Below the pieces are notes generated by a model. It was not told the origin of the DNA and made no database searches. It was given only the letters and a program-made list of their open reading frames with translations. DNA of 64,000 nt from Bimastos eiseni (taxonomy: Eukaryota > Annelida > Clitellata > Crassiclitellata > Lumbricidae): contig OY365812.1 in the NCBI GenBank assembly GCA_959347315.1, forward strand, positions 748,727 through 812,726, given 5' to 3'. Shown piece by piece: positions 44,726-56,954 of this stretch (positions are counted from its first letter, which is position 1; every line of letters starts with the position of its first letter). Both the position numbers and the translations under genes were made by a program.

Positions 44726-45534
44726 GAAGGCAAAACCTGACAGTGAGATTTTATTACAATTTAAGAGTCACATGAGCTAACCAGAACAGGAGAGGCGGAC
44801 ATAAAAGTGAAGAGTTAGAAGTTTTCTTTATTAGTCTTGGAATGCGATGACAAAAGACCAATCCTACCCACAAAACCTTATCTGAGGGAGAGTGACAGAC
44901 AGTCTGAATAACGGAGAGGGTAAATAGAGATCCGATAAGAGTGGGGTAGAAACACACACACAAACACTCACCTACACACAGCTACACGCGCACACACTGA
45001 ATAATAGTAGTAAAAATAATAATTTCCGTTTATTTTCAGACTGACAACAACTCAGTATGATTACAGACAGTGTATTATCCTTTGCATTCAATACGACTCT
45101 GAATGATCTGTTCAGAACTCATTCTCAGAAAGAGCAATAATTCATTATTGGATGTATTCCATGTTTGCTCAGTAATCACTAATCCAACGTCATTGTTAAT
45201 TGGCAGGTTTTTCCCAAGGTTTCAATTTCAGTTTAGATTTCAAGTTCTTATTTGAAACACGTGTTATTGCCAATGGAATTTGAGAACAATGGTTTAAAAC
45301 ATAGTGATATCAAAGACGGATTGATTTAAACAATAGGCCTACTCAAACATCATAAAACATGATTTTATTCGCAATGCGTTTCTTGGTTTGCATTCCAATA
45401 GCAAAATATAGGTCCTACGCATCATAAGGACTATGAAAATCTATGACCGAAGCCTAAAATCACATTTGCAAACCACAACAAAGCATATCAAAAACAATTC
45501 CAACTTTAAATCACATTCGAGAATTGATAGTTAA

Positions 45535-45690
45535 GACTTACTCTGTTTCCTCTTCTCAGCAGTTTCTCAGTTGATAAGACGTCGACTAAAATGTGTCCAA
45601 AAGTTTCCTATGTGAATATGACAATATGGCACAGTTATTGGCCTCGCTTTATGACCTCGTTTTTCTCCTCTGCGTTTATTGGCTTTCCTC
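45535..45690 (-). promoter_or_regulatory. Promoter and first-exon module, orphan copy
   Basis: Minus strand: AGCCAATAAACGC (CCAAT at 45682-45678), AAAACGAGGTCATAAA (45665-45650), then TCAACTGAGAAACTGCTGAG and GGAAACAGA|GTAAGTC with the exon end at 45542. Closely similar to 36362-36505, yet no CARD or TRIM exon follows downstream before 36.5 kb. Another partial copy (GAAACGAGGTCATTCA) is at 46054-46070. Either an orphan promoter or the first exon of an undetected transcript. Confidence 0.4.
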
Positions 45691-45699
45691 CGCTACCTT

Positions 45700-48600
45700 C
45701 TACAGGTATGCGTTAGCTGAACCATAACGGTAAAGTTGACATACATATATATAACTGCGTATCATATAACTTTTACAGCACCCTTGAGAATTCACAAGGG
45801 CTCTAGACATAACCGAACACCCACACGTGAATTTTGGTAATGGCTTTTTCACATCGGTCATTCATCCTATGTCTTACTTTGCTTCACATTAAATTTGTGG
45901 AATGTGATGATTGCTGCTAAAATAAATTAATTTAACTTAATAGGACGTCCGTTCAAGATCTCTACTCAAAATTGTAGACATAAGTGAAACGATGTTTAAA
46001 CATTTCCAATTTTAACGACATCCTGGTGGCTGAATTGGTAACTCAGTTGTAGCTGAATGACCTCGTTTCTCCGTTTTGCTTCGCTTCGGTGGTTTCCTCC
46101 GCTCCTTCTTCGTGGCTTTGCGCAACCATATTAGGCAAACAAGTATGTATATCAATATTGCGTATCACATCACTTGTATAGGGCGCAGGCAGTAGTTGAT
46201 TTTATCGGTGGCATGGTTGTGGTACGAAAGTAGATGCAATACAACGACACTATGTAAAGGCACATATAATTAGCGTCGCCCTCCTCCTTTATCCAGACTT
46301 AGGACTGGCACGATCTGAGTGTCAGCACTGGCGGATTTACTGGTATTTGCATTGGTTTGGATCCATAATTTAAATAACGACAGCTTTTGACAAGAGAAGC
46401 CGTTGTTGTCGACAAAAATTTGCTTAGTTGATTAGTGGTAATTTAACGACACTGTGTGATTACATAGATCATTAGCATCGCCCTCCTCTATACAGGCTTT
46501 GGACTGGCACTGCAAGACTGCAGGCAGTGGTGGAGTTAATGAAAGAAACTGAACAATTTACATAATTTACATCCAAAGATATTCGACAATTAAGGCGTGG
46601 AAAGTGAGCTGGTGACATAGGAACTATCACATCGGAAAGAGGAAGAAAGGTATCATTGCGTAGCGGATACTAAGATCAGGATAATTGGTTTAGCAACATT
46701 TTGTGGCTGCCATTGGATAAATTGGTCCGGGCGGTTGAAGCGGACTGCGGCGGCGATCAGCCATTTCAGGGCTTGGATCGAAGATTAAAAATATATAATT
46801 GTTATTTTGTAACTATAATTGTATAACTGAACTTCGGCAATTAGGTGGAAAATAGGAAGATCTTCTAGCGCCTCCGAAATATACTAGAGGAGAGAAGTAG
46901 GAGTTCGCCTTAAGGGGCTGTGGGTGACTGTTCCCACTGAAGGAACCCACATAAGCAATGCTTCTTGTTTGCGCCGTTGAGAAATGGAATGGACACTATC
47001 TACTATTCTCCCTCTCGCCATTATTGTAGCTTTGGTTTAATTATATATCGAAAGGAGTGAGCGATCCCAAAGAATGTCGCGGACATATGTTACGGCCTAG
47101 TGGGTGTAGAGATCCTGGATGATAGGCGAGCATTGCCTATCGCGGCTAATGAAGCGCCGCCAATGGGATGCAGCCGATTGCGCCAAAGAGCGATGATTGA
47201 TGATGGTCACTTCGGCTGTACTAGACATGTTCATGGGAGTAGCTCTCCTTCTGCTAGGGCGGGAAGTCGCAGCCGTTAGCCAGCCTCTGTCGCTGGAGCA
47301 TTGCCAGCCAAGTTCCCCGGGCCATCGCTTCCACCTACGCGTTTTCCCGACATGAAATATGAGATTAAGAGGACGCGCGCAGAACCGCGGGCGCACTAAA
47401 TAATCCAAAGCACAGAGACGGGGTTTGGCGCGCACGCAGCGGACGCGGTCGGCACACTAATATCATTAAAAAATGTAAATATATGAACAAAACCATACAG
47501 GGGCTTACATGATAACATCCTTGGACAAATGATTAACATAATAAGGTGACCCAATAAACTACTTATAGCGCTTTCTCTCTACTGTGAATGAATATTATTA
47601 TAAGAAGAATAAGTAAGGTCTTCATTAATGGCCAACGTTCCTACATCGATCATTTTCTCTTTGTCGCTCTCGTCACTGCCTCATGTCTGTCTTCTTGTTC
47701 TATAATCTTGTTCTATAAGCTTTTGCCTTTGCGATGAGACAATTTGTCTGAACAATAACTCGTACAATAACGAACGGTTGTTCATGAACTATACCTAACG
47801 AGTTGGTTCGCTCACTCGGATGTTCGCTTAATCCGCTTACTTCCGCTTTCAATTTCTTTATAATGTCCGTTTGCACTAATTATAAGGGTGTCGTAAATTG
47901 CACGAATGATTTATTTCCCGCATTTCATTTTCATATCTCAATGTACATAGATAAAACTATACAGCGAACATATGTTAACAAATAATGTATCAGCATTCAT
48001 ATATCGTGCTATATTATTTGCGTAGCTCCTTTTTACAGATAAACATAGGCAATCAGATGCGTCGCATTGAATTATTAATTAAAACAGAGTTACGGAGGAC
48101 AATGACGACAAAAGAGGACGAGATGAAAGAGGAGGAGGAGGAGGAGGAGGAGGGGCGGTGGAGGATGAGGAGTAGGAGGAGCAGAGGAATTATTTTTCTT
48201 GATTGCATCCTCTAAATTAAGGTTTCAACAGCAGCTCAAACTGAACGATAGAATCATGCAGTCTCTTTCATTTCTTCCTAATCCTTGTCTTCTTCGTACT
48301 ATTTAGTCAAATCGTGACACTCCTCGAGCCACTCTTTTGCTCTAATTGACTCAGAATATAGGCAAAACTTAGCACCTTCTTATCATTTTATGCCACGATA
48401 CATACATCATATTTGCCTAATTATTAAAGTGCAGACAAGCGTAATTTTCAAAACCAAACCATTATGACCTTGTTAACCAAGAAATCAATCCACTGAGGTT
48501 GATTATCATGAATTTTGATATAGACCTTCTTCCAATATTTTTTGCTCAGAAGTGGATTATGTCGCTGAAACACACAGAGTAGGCCTACATCTGCACCATG

Positions 48601-49600
48601 ATAAGTGGGGTGAATTAAGAACGACAAAGTTGCCTTGGCCATCGGTGCATGAGACTGGGTGAGCATCTGACACCCCTCGACAACATTCATCGCTAGTTCT
48701 CGTGATGCAGTCTAAGCCACCGAATATTCCTATTGACTTTTATCAAAGAATTATTAAATAATCGAGTGGATTCGAAATCATCATCCGATTAATCTGTCGA
48801 TGATTATTCTTAAATTATTTGTGACGACGATTGAAGCTTTAGTTGAAATTTCAGTTAAACGGCACTTTGTGATGTGATGAACATTAGGATCACCCTCCTC
48901 TTGAAACTAACACTTCCAGAGTGCATAGAGTGTCGGATTTTCATCCAATTAAGTGATCGACAACCTGCGCTTTAATTTCCTGAGGTGAATTAAGAGCGCC
49001 ATAACTGCATCAGTCACCAGATTCGGTCATCTTCTGACAATCGGACACAACATCCATTGCTGGGTCACGTGACCCAGTCTAAACTACCGGACATTTCCTG
49101 TTGACCATTCTATAACAAAGAGTTAATTAAATAATCGAATCGAATCGAAATCATCTTCAGGTTAATCAATCGATTACTCAAACGATTATTCCTACAATTA
49201 TTTATTTGCATTTGATGGCGATTGAAGTAGGTGACTACTTGCGTAGATGCGCTTCATAAATATGTACGCAGAAATAGAACAACGCATGCGCAGTTAGTCA
49301 ATGAACACAGATGGACGGAACGAAAAACAAATGAAGAGAACGACTGAAAGGATGAACCTCTGGAAGAAGAGAGATAATTAGACTCTATAATTCATAATTT
49401 TTTTTACTATGTTGCATCTGCAGTAATTTCTTGTTTCTGCCAAAATTAGGCTGATTTTTAATAAATTAACATGATATCACAATATCTTATCACTATTGCT
49501 GATTATATTCGTTTATACGAAGTTGTTAGGTATAACTTTTAAAGCTTGATTTTCACAGAATATCGTTTCGTCAGCGAAGGTACGCCACGCTCTCAGATAC
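45700..49600. other. Spacer with repeat fragments, no gene seen
   Basis: Contains two diverged LTR-related motifs (46246-46325 and 46441-46520, TAGCGTCGCCCTCCTCC type) and one near 48860-48905. There is a GGCGGTTGAAGCGG repeat (46725-46775), a GC-rich island at 47100-47440, and a GAG-rich run at 48120-48180. The minus-strand open frame in the GC-rich island (47097-47435) matches no family I know and is probably chance. The two stretches 48690-48800 and 49070-49190 (CTAAGCCACCGAATATTCCT and CTAAACTACCGGACATTTCC, each followed by TTAATTAAATAATCGA-type sequence) are a diverged direct repeat. Confidence 0.45.
49229..49290. repeat. 62-bp exact repeat, copy 1
   Basis: AGGTGACTACTTGCGTAGAT through AACAACGCATGCG is identical to 53062-53121 in the same orientation. 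Flanks differ. Origin unknown. Confidence 0.8.
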
Positions 49601-49754
49601 TTAGCGAATAAATATCACACGCATGATATCATATCTAGTGGAAGCGATTTAAAGGTGTCATAAAGAACACTTATATAATTCGTCTTCATATCCAGCTTTG
49701 TATCAAAAACATCTGAAGAGGAATTACTTTTATGATTTATTAAATAGAGTTACA

Positions 49755-49845
49755 ATGGAGGTTGAGGAGGAGGAAGAGGAAGAAGAGGAGGGGGAGGAGG
49801 AGGAGAAGGAGAAAGAAGAGGAGGAGGAGGAGAAGTCTTTGAACT
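49755..49845. repeat. Purine-rich GAG/GGA repeat
   Basis: GGAGGAGGAAGAGGAAGAAG then GAGGGGGAGGAGGAGGAG. It follows a GATTTAAAGGTGTC core (49648-49659) and an AATTAC...GAGTTACAATGG stretch, as in the copies near 1103, which places it in the same repeat family. Confidence 0.85.
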
Positions 49846-50413
49846 GAAGATTAAGGCAGTCTACCCTTCTTATGCTATACATGCCTAACGCTAATGCTTA
49901 ATTGTCCGGTGGCGCTAGTGTAGCCCTAATGATCAACGGAATGAAGTAAATCATCCATTTTGAACATCTCTTTCAACGTTTTTAGTGTATCTATATATAA
50001 GAATCTCATATCGCGTACGCTTAATGACATGAATCTTGTACATGGCGCTAAAATGGGAATTTAAGCACAAATATTAGCATAATTCGAATGCTAGCCGATG
50101 TCACAAACTGATAGTAAATAATTTTGTTACTTGTTAAAGAGCAGTTTTGGTGCCGAGGTATTTTTTCGCCTTTTGTAAATGTAAACATGACTATATAAAT
50201 ACATTATGTCGTTCATATTACCATCGTCTGACAATAGAGAGTTAGTTTTCTTCTTCTTTGCATTGTACCATATGAGAGTGTCACTAGAATAGCATAAAGC
50301 ATGCTATTGAAAATTTTATTACACAAAATATTTGAAACATTTGTACATGTACAATGCTTTAATATGTGTGTATATCTTCTGAATTGTATGTCTTAAGCAT
50401 ATTAGATTAAAAT

Positions 50414-51054
50414 TATAAATTGTAGAATGGTTTGGTGGATAGTATTGTCTCAGTGGGCACTAGTATCATCGCTTTTAAGTTAAGAGGAAACTTTGAAAGT
50501 TGGGCCATTAGTCATGTCCAGAACAAATTTCAGTGATTTTAACACAGACTATACGTCTTCTGAACCACGCTAAACACTTCTTATGTTAAGCTCACCTGAC
50601 CATCATTCAATCATTTTGCCATTTAACTTACACGTACACTGTACAAGCGCCATAGCCATCCCTGCAGCGGTCTAGTTATATTGTTAAGTCTCTTTCAAGT
50701 GCATTTTTGTGGCCTTTTATTTGGTATCCCACAAAGGATCAGTCTTGCCTAAAAGAATACTAAAATAATGATAATTATTGATTTAGAACATTTAAATCGC
50801 TTTGAACATACTTATGTCCTCACCTTACCATAAATACAAAAATGAAAGGATTGGAAGTAATCATAAATATGAAAGTAAAACGATGGATCACACTCACATA
50901 ATCCTTGAAGAATCAACATTCAACTAAAACAGATTCAGTTATCAGTTCTGACTTGAAAATAAATCTAGATTTCTTTATTTTAAACAATACCCGTAAATGC
51001 GATGGCAGCCTATACGATTAGAAATGCAACAGTAAGCTAAACTGTAGCCTATAA
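50414..51054. repeat. 640-bp duplicated segment, copy 2
   Basis: Same sequence as 19611-20250 with scattered substitutions. Neither copy has clear terminal repeats in the flanks. No known element. Confidence 0.7.
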
Positions 51055-51059
51055 ACGCG

Positions 51060-53060
51060 ATACGAAAATTATGTAATACAACCTACAGATTATCTAAACT
51101 TACGCAGAGCTGTGGTGATTGTTCAGCGTCGTCTGATATATAACCTTATCGCTCCTATTTCTTTTTGAACTTACATCTCAGGTGTGCTCACGGATATATG
51201 CCTACCACGCTACGGTGGCAAGTAGTCATGCACATAGCTTACTTTCGGATGACCTACATTTGCTCATATCTTCGGTGATAGTTGAACATTGTCCAACACA
51301 TTAACTGAATCGCCCCTCCTTCTTTTTAAACTGACATCTCAGCAGGTGCGCTCAAGTCGTCGGTTATCTAAATGTGTTTACTATAGTTTTCATTATGAGT
51401 CTTGCAGGTGGAGAGGGAAACTGTTTATTTCTTAGGCTGTAGCAGTGGGCATGGGTGGGACCAGCAATAATCCATGGGCAGATTAGAGGAGGGAACCCCG
51501 TTGGGGTCAGAAGGAGGACACCCTGGTGCAGAGAGCCAAAAGGTATGCCGCGATAGAGATAATATCCAATAATAATATAATTCATTAAGTGGATGATTTA
51601 TATAAAGATGTTCACACGTAGATAATTTTGCTTTTGCATATGAATTTTTGGTCATGAATGAGGCAAATCGATGCCAAGCTCTGTGACAGTCGTCAGATCT
51701 CATAAAAACTTAAACAGTCTTACTTCACTCATGTATACATTTGGACACCTTTTAAAATACAGCTTCATCTTGCTATTTATTCGCAATTAAATTAATTTTT
51801 CACCCAAACGCAAATACTAATAACATTCGCTATCCTAATGCTGACTCACACTATTGCTTCCCTTCATTAATAAGTTACGTGAAGACTGGGGTCTGTACTA
51901 ATCAAGGAAAGCAATTGTGAGTTAGTAGTATAGGGTTAGGCCCACGTCACACTAGACCCCAATCTGACTACGCTTCGAACGAACGACCTAGGTTCAAGAA
52001 TGCTGCCGAACGTGGTGAGATCGTGGTCGTTTACTGTTAAATTTCAATTGAAAAACAGTAAAAACGCAGTCACACCAGGCCCCAATCTCACAACGCTCCC
52101 ATCACGCTCTTGGAGCATGGTGGAAACGTGAAGAACGTAGTAGAACCGCAGTAGAACGCAGTAGAACCGCAGTTCGATCTTCTCTGAACGCATTGTAATC
52201 GCGATCGAGCGTGGCGCCGTCACCATGAGCGTGGAGCGCGTGACCAAATTCTGAACATGTTCACAAAAATCTTGGTGCGAGTGTGACGGAAAGAAGCGCA
52301 GTGCGAGCGCATTTGAGCGTGTTGGAGGTCGTAAAAATGGCTTCCCGATCTGAGCACGATGTCGTTACTTTTACGTCACGCCCACGGCGAGATCCCTGCT
52401 ACCTGACCACGCTCTCACTATGACGATAATGCGTCGCCGTCAGGCTCGACCCGTTTGTAATACGATTGCGCAACGCGTATTGCGCGCAGATAACTCCGCT
52501 TTTGTATTTATCCATGCATTTATGTATTTACAAATAAACAAACAACTAATTATCCTGTCAAACCGCAGGCAAAGTGAAGCAAAAATCGCAACCTCAGACA
52601 GTTTTTGTTTCATTTCATATTTCCGAAAAACACTTTAAATTACTTCACATGACATCACAAACACCTCTCCAAATAGGCATCATGCTAGCATTACACACGT
52701 GTCTTGAAAATTTAATACTATTACTACTAATATCACTACAATCAATACAGTGCAGCTCAACACCTCCAATCACTTATGTACAATAAATGTTCCATTATCC
52801 TATTAGACCACGCGTCCCTTTTCATCGTAGCATACAGTCCTGCCTCCTCATCCTCCTCACCATGATGATGGCTTGGCATTCCAAGGATTCAAGTTGTCCT
52901 TGAAGAAGTAACATGGTGTGGCCCTATTTGTTTCATCCATGGCTGACACTACTATTTGTGTTGCACCCCGATTTATACCACAAGATCCTAGTGGTTGAAA
53001 TGAGCGTGGTACAGGTTATACGTCATGAGGACGTCACAGCGGCGTTGTCTGCGCGCGTTA
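51060..53060. other. Spacer, no gene seen
   Basis: Two related blocks at 51095-51190 and 51270-51350 (both with TCGCTCCTATTTC/TCGCCCCTCCTTC and ACATCTCAGGTG/GACATCTCAGCAGGTG) form a diverged direct repeat. At 52125-52175 a short tandem GTAGAACCGCAGTAGAACGC array occurs in a GC-richer stretch. No exon recognised. Confidence 0.4.
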
Positions 53061-53061
53061 A

Positions 53062-53121
53062 GGTGACTACTTGCGTAGATGCGCTTCATAAATATGTACG
53101 CAGAAATAGAACAACGCATGC
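53062..53121. repeat. 62-bp exact repeat, copy 2
   Basis: Identical to 49230-49289. It lies next to a GC-richer segment (53000-53060). No gene. Confidence 0.8.
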
Positions 53122-53559
53122 GGAGCAGAGCAGTCGTCACCACTCTACAATATAAGCGACGCACCGCATGTCAGGCTATACTCAACCCGATTCATGCGTC
53201 TGCACGCTATGCACAGAACTACAAACCGCCGATCAGTCTTCCCTCCAATACCAACACTGTAAAAAAATGTACGTAAATTAAGCGCTATGGCGAGCCGATT
53301 ATTTACGAACAAATTCTTTAATCCAAGCCTTGTGGCCTGTCCGCCACAGATTGAATAGCCACCCGTGGATATCGGTCGAGGCCACTCCAATATCTCCGTC
53401 GATCGTTCTCCACCGAGACAAAAACATACCGCTACAGTAAGTATACACTGTCTAACGGCTGAGATTTGACCGCATACACCAAAAGGAATGGATTGATGCT
53501 ACCACGTGGCCTAGGCAATTAGCGAACACAAAACGCCTCTTGAACGTACAGAATCCCTA

Positions 53560-54448
53560 GCAAAGTCGACGAATTGTTAAAAGGATGCGAAAAAGGCAGT
53601 AGTCCTCGTGATGCGCCTCTGTCAAACAATTCATTGGCAAAACAGCTAAAAAATAAATGAATTTAAAATAAAATTTATGGGAATGTCAATTATCTTTGTA
53701 ATTGTCTTTGCGTTCATTAGAACGAAATCTGAAGACCTACTGCTTTCTTTGGTGGATTAATTGTCGTTTGATCGGGAAGGCACTTTTGTGAACAGGTTTT
53801 TCCTTTAATTCATATCACAAAGACTACTAACAAAATAGACATGGATAAGAAACTAGACATTTTAAAACTGTGTAAACTTTAGTATGAACCTTTTACAGAT
53901 CTAGCAAATAAATGCTCCGATGCCACATGGATTGAATAGCATGATTTGCATGACCTACCCTTAAATAATTATTGTGAACGAATTGTTCAGAACCAGCAAG
54001 TAAGTTCATCTCAAGCAATATCAATTGAAATGCAAGATTCCTTGCAATATTTCCTGATAGCTAGATTTCTTAGGTTAACATCTTCGATAAGACAATATTG
54101 GCTTTGAGACCCTGTCATTGTCATTCTTGAACTTGCATATCAGCTACCGTAACGGTATAATTAGGTCACACAGCTAACACGGAATTTGGAATATTATGCG
54201 AATGAATTAAAATGTACAAATCGTCAATTAATAAACAGTTACAATCTTTGAAAATATTATAATTGCATCAGGATTCTAGACAAATAACCCACCCGAAGAT
54301 TTTATCTTTCTATTAATTATGGAAATTACAGAAACAGTTAGAAGCTTAATGTATCAGTAAATCGTCTTTCTCGGTATTTCCACGTCTTGGAAATCTGCAG
54401 GATAATTTCCCCGGTTTCATTTTTACTTTAGATTTCACATTTTTAATC
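53560..54448. other. Spacer with diverged promoter-flank repeats
   Basis: Blocks near 53600-53660 (GATGCGCCTCTGTCAAACAA) and 54355-54450 (AAATCGTCTTTC...CGGTTTCATTTTTACTTTAG) resemble sequence at 25620-25680 and 35990-36060. The region flanking the promoter-like modules is therefore itself a multi-copy sequence. No exon recognised. Confidence 0.4.
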
Positions 54449-54714
54449 GTTATGGTCAAATAAATCTTAGCACACTATTTCTAAGATAAAATTAGTAGTC
54501 CTCAAACATTGCCAAACATGAATTTATCAAAGGCCTAATGCATTCTTAAAATGGCAAAATAATTTAATGGTCTATAGCGATGCGCCTCTGACAAAAATTA
54601 CATTTGCAACACAGCTGAAAGATAAATGCCAACTAAAATTCACATAAGAGTTTTTGATAGAAACATTAAGCGGCCATCTGGACTGTAATAATAAGAGGCT
54701 AAAATTTAGTACTC

Positions 54715-54830
54715 TTCTCGAAAGATTCTCAGTTGATGGGGCGGATGTTTATTATGTTAAAGTGAAAGTGTGACCTAGTTGTCGCTGACTGATCTCGTTT
54801 CTTTCTTATGCCCTGATTGGCTAGCTTCCT
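54715..54830 (-). promoter_or_regulatory. Promoter-like module, copy B
   Basis: Minus strand: AGCCAATCAGGGC (CCAAT at 54820-54816), AGAAACGAGATCAGTCA (54802-54786), then TCAACTGAGAATCTTTCGAG. Equivalent to 25735-25890 within the duplication. No Kelch exon lies downstream in this copy. Confidence 0.35.
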
Positions 54831-55221
54831 CTGCTTCTCGTAATCATAATCGTAATCTCCAAACATCTAAGGCGCCACTTTAAAGTCAAGCGCAGGTCGC
54901 CAGCTAATTAACGAGCGCTGCATCGAATCCAAGGGGTTGTCCAAATGGGTAGTCCGTGGGAGGTCAGAATCCGGCTTCCAGTCGGTCAGCGAAGGCAGAG
55001 TAGGCTAGCTATTAAGTAGGTGGGGTTGCCAACTCTGAACAAACCCATTCCGAGGTATTTCCCAATTCCCACTACGATTAATGATATATGCAGTTCACTG
55101 TTCGCATAAATTCAAATAACGGTAAAGCAACAACTGGGTCACAATTTCACTTTAACATAAAAAGTACTAGCATAAAACCAACCGCTAGACTGACGAAGTC
55201 ATGAATATCGAATGAAATTTG

Positions 55222-55876
55222 GTTGGTCGAAACACTTAGGGGTCTATGAATAAATTGTGATCGTTAACATAGAAAATTAAGTTGTTGTTTTACATTATTG
55301 CTCAAGTTGCTTGGATTTGGATAATGTCATTCAATCGTAATCGTAATCCTAGCATTTCTACAGCGCCCACAAAAGCCAAGTCGCGGGAACCAGCTTATTC
55401 ACAGGCGCTTAATCAAAACAGAATTCATAGGCAGGGGGTCAAAATCCAGAGAGTCTGGCAGGCAGACATACAGACAGACGGCGAAGGCGGACGGATGGTG
55501 TTTGGAGTTGAAACAACGAGGGATGTAGGGCGAAGGGGAGGATTCAGGATAGGATTTGTGAAAAAGCAATGTTTTCAGTCTTGAGTGGAAAACCTGTGGT
55601 GAGATGGGAAGAGGTGAGGCGTTGGTGAGTTCGTACGATGGATCTGATATTTGTCTTAATGCTGGAGGGAGTTTGTTCCAAAGAGGCGGACCAGCAGTAG
55701 TCTGATGGATGCGTCGTGTGTAAAATTGCTTTGAGTGCTGTAAAACGCCAAGCAAATTTCTGTCGACGACAGCGACCTCCGCTGTCAAAAGCTGTCGTTA
55801 GACTCTGGATCTACAAGTGTAAATTATTACCCATTAACAGACAAAACTGTAACCCAGCCAACCGTGATACCTATAA
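55222..55876 (-). mobile_element. LINE 3' insertion in duplication copy B
   Basis: About 655 bp absent from copy A at 26271. Minus-strand translation gives RRIHQTTAGPPLWNKLPPAL and VFHSRLKTLLFHKSYPE, the C-terminal RT...AGPxLWNxLPxxLR...FxxxLKTxLF motif. It ends in a GCGCCTGTGAATAAGCTGGT..GGGCGCTGTAGAAATGC tail near 55408-55355. A 3' fragment of an L2/CR1-like element, inserted after the duplication or deleted from copy A. Confidence 0.8.
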
Positions 55877-56954
55877 TCTTTCAATTGCATCCTACTTGGC
55901 TCCGTCGTGATCCTCTGGTAATTACGGGACCTGGACCTCCAATAGACTCCCATTGGTAGTCCAGGCCAGACTTCTAACACTCAGCCCTCGAGTGAAAGTT
56001 TATAAATACAGAATTATTAACAGACGACCCTACATACACTTGCTATTTGTGCATCTGGTATATCATAACTGCTCTGGCTCGTTTGGTCTTCATAATACTT
56101 ATTTTCTGAACTTCTCTAGCCATATTACGAGGTAACCCAATTTCACACAACAACGGCACATTATAAATGCTTAAAGGTTATAACATTTTCATGACTATAG
56201 GCCTAAACTTAAAATTTATGAAAATGGTTATTGATGCTAAATCTGTAAACAAGCGCAGAATAAATAACATAAAATGCAATATTGTAGGCAACCTCGGAGT
56301 CATCGCGGGAGACCTGCTCATCGAGTGCTGGTCATCTGCGCAGGAACTCTGCATGCTCTTCGTGTCCTCATGTGACATTGGCTCTCACTCGAGGGCCTTC
56401 ACACCGTCACCAAGGCCACTACGATCTCCCGATTCCTCTATGCCTCACCAGCATGGTGTGGATTAACGGCAGCTGAGGATTGAGGTCACCTCGAGACATT
56501 CCTCCCTTTTGATGCTGTGTCGATGTCGGTCACGGTTGAGATGGCCGACGAGCGCCTCTTGCGAGCCTTGATGGCTACTGAGGCGCATGTCCTGCGACGC
56601 CTCTTCCCGCCGGTCGTCCACAGAAGCCATGCATTGCGCCATAGACCACATCCGTTTGTCCTCCCAGTTAAAGATGACAGATATTTATCTCCAGGATTCT
56701 TTATAAATTAAAGATTGTACCAAAGAATATGCCAGTAGGCCACTGTTTTGACCCACCTCGCCGATCTGGATGCGAACTTCGATCATTGACCTTTTATAAC
56801 TTACTGCGGTATGTCAGTTTGTGTCTCATCAAACAAAGGTATATAGGCCTATACATAACACATTGAAATCAAATTCAGTCCATATATTCAATAATTGAAG
56901 GCCAAAATAACCGCAGGCTGTCACGTGTTATTAGTATAATAATTAATCATAGAC

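Larger units (their letters stand above)
42280..45490. repeat. Segmental duplication C, copy 1
   Basis: This segment matches 61078 to the window end in order and orientation, at high identity; 45000-45445 appears identical to 63556-64000. The core 42905-43207 differs at a single base. It carries the gag start, possible LTR, a tandem-repeat array (43330-43625), a LINE C-terminus (43790-44070) and the sequence upstream of a promoter-like module. Two regions differ in length: copy 1 lacks the long AG run and has extra sequence at 44700-44880. Confidence 0.85.

Noticed and set aside
47097..47435. 112-residue minus-strand open frame
   Set aside because: GC-rich stretch, basic composition, no recognisable motif, no splice context; probably chance.
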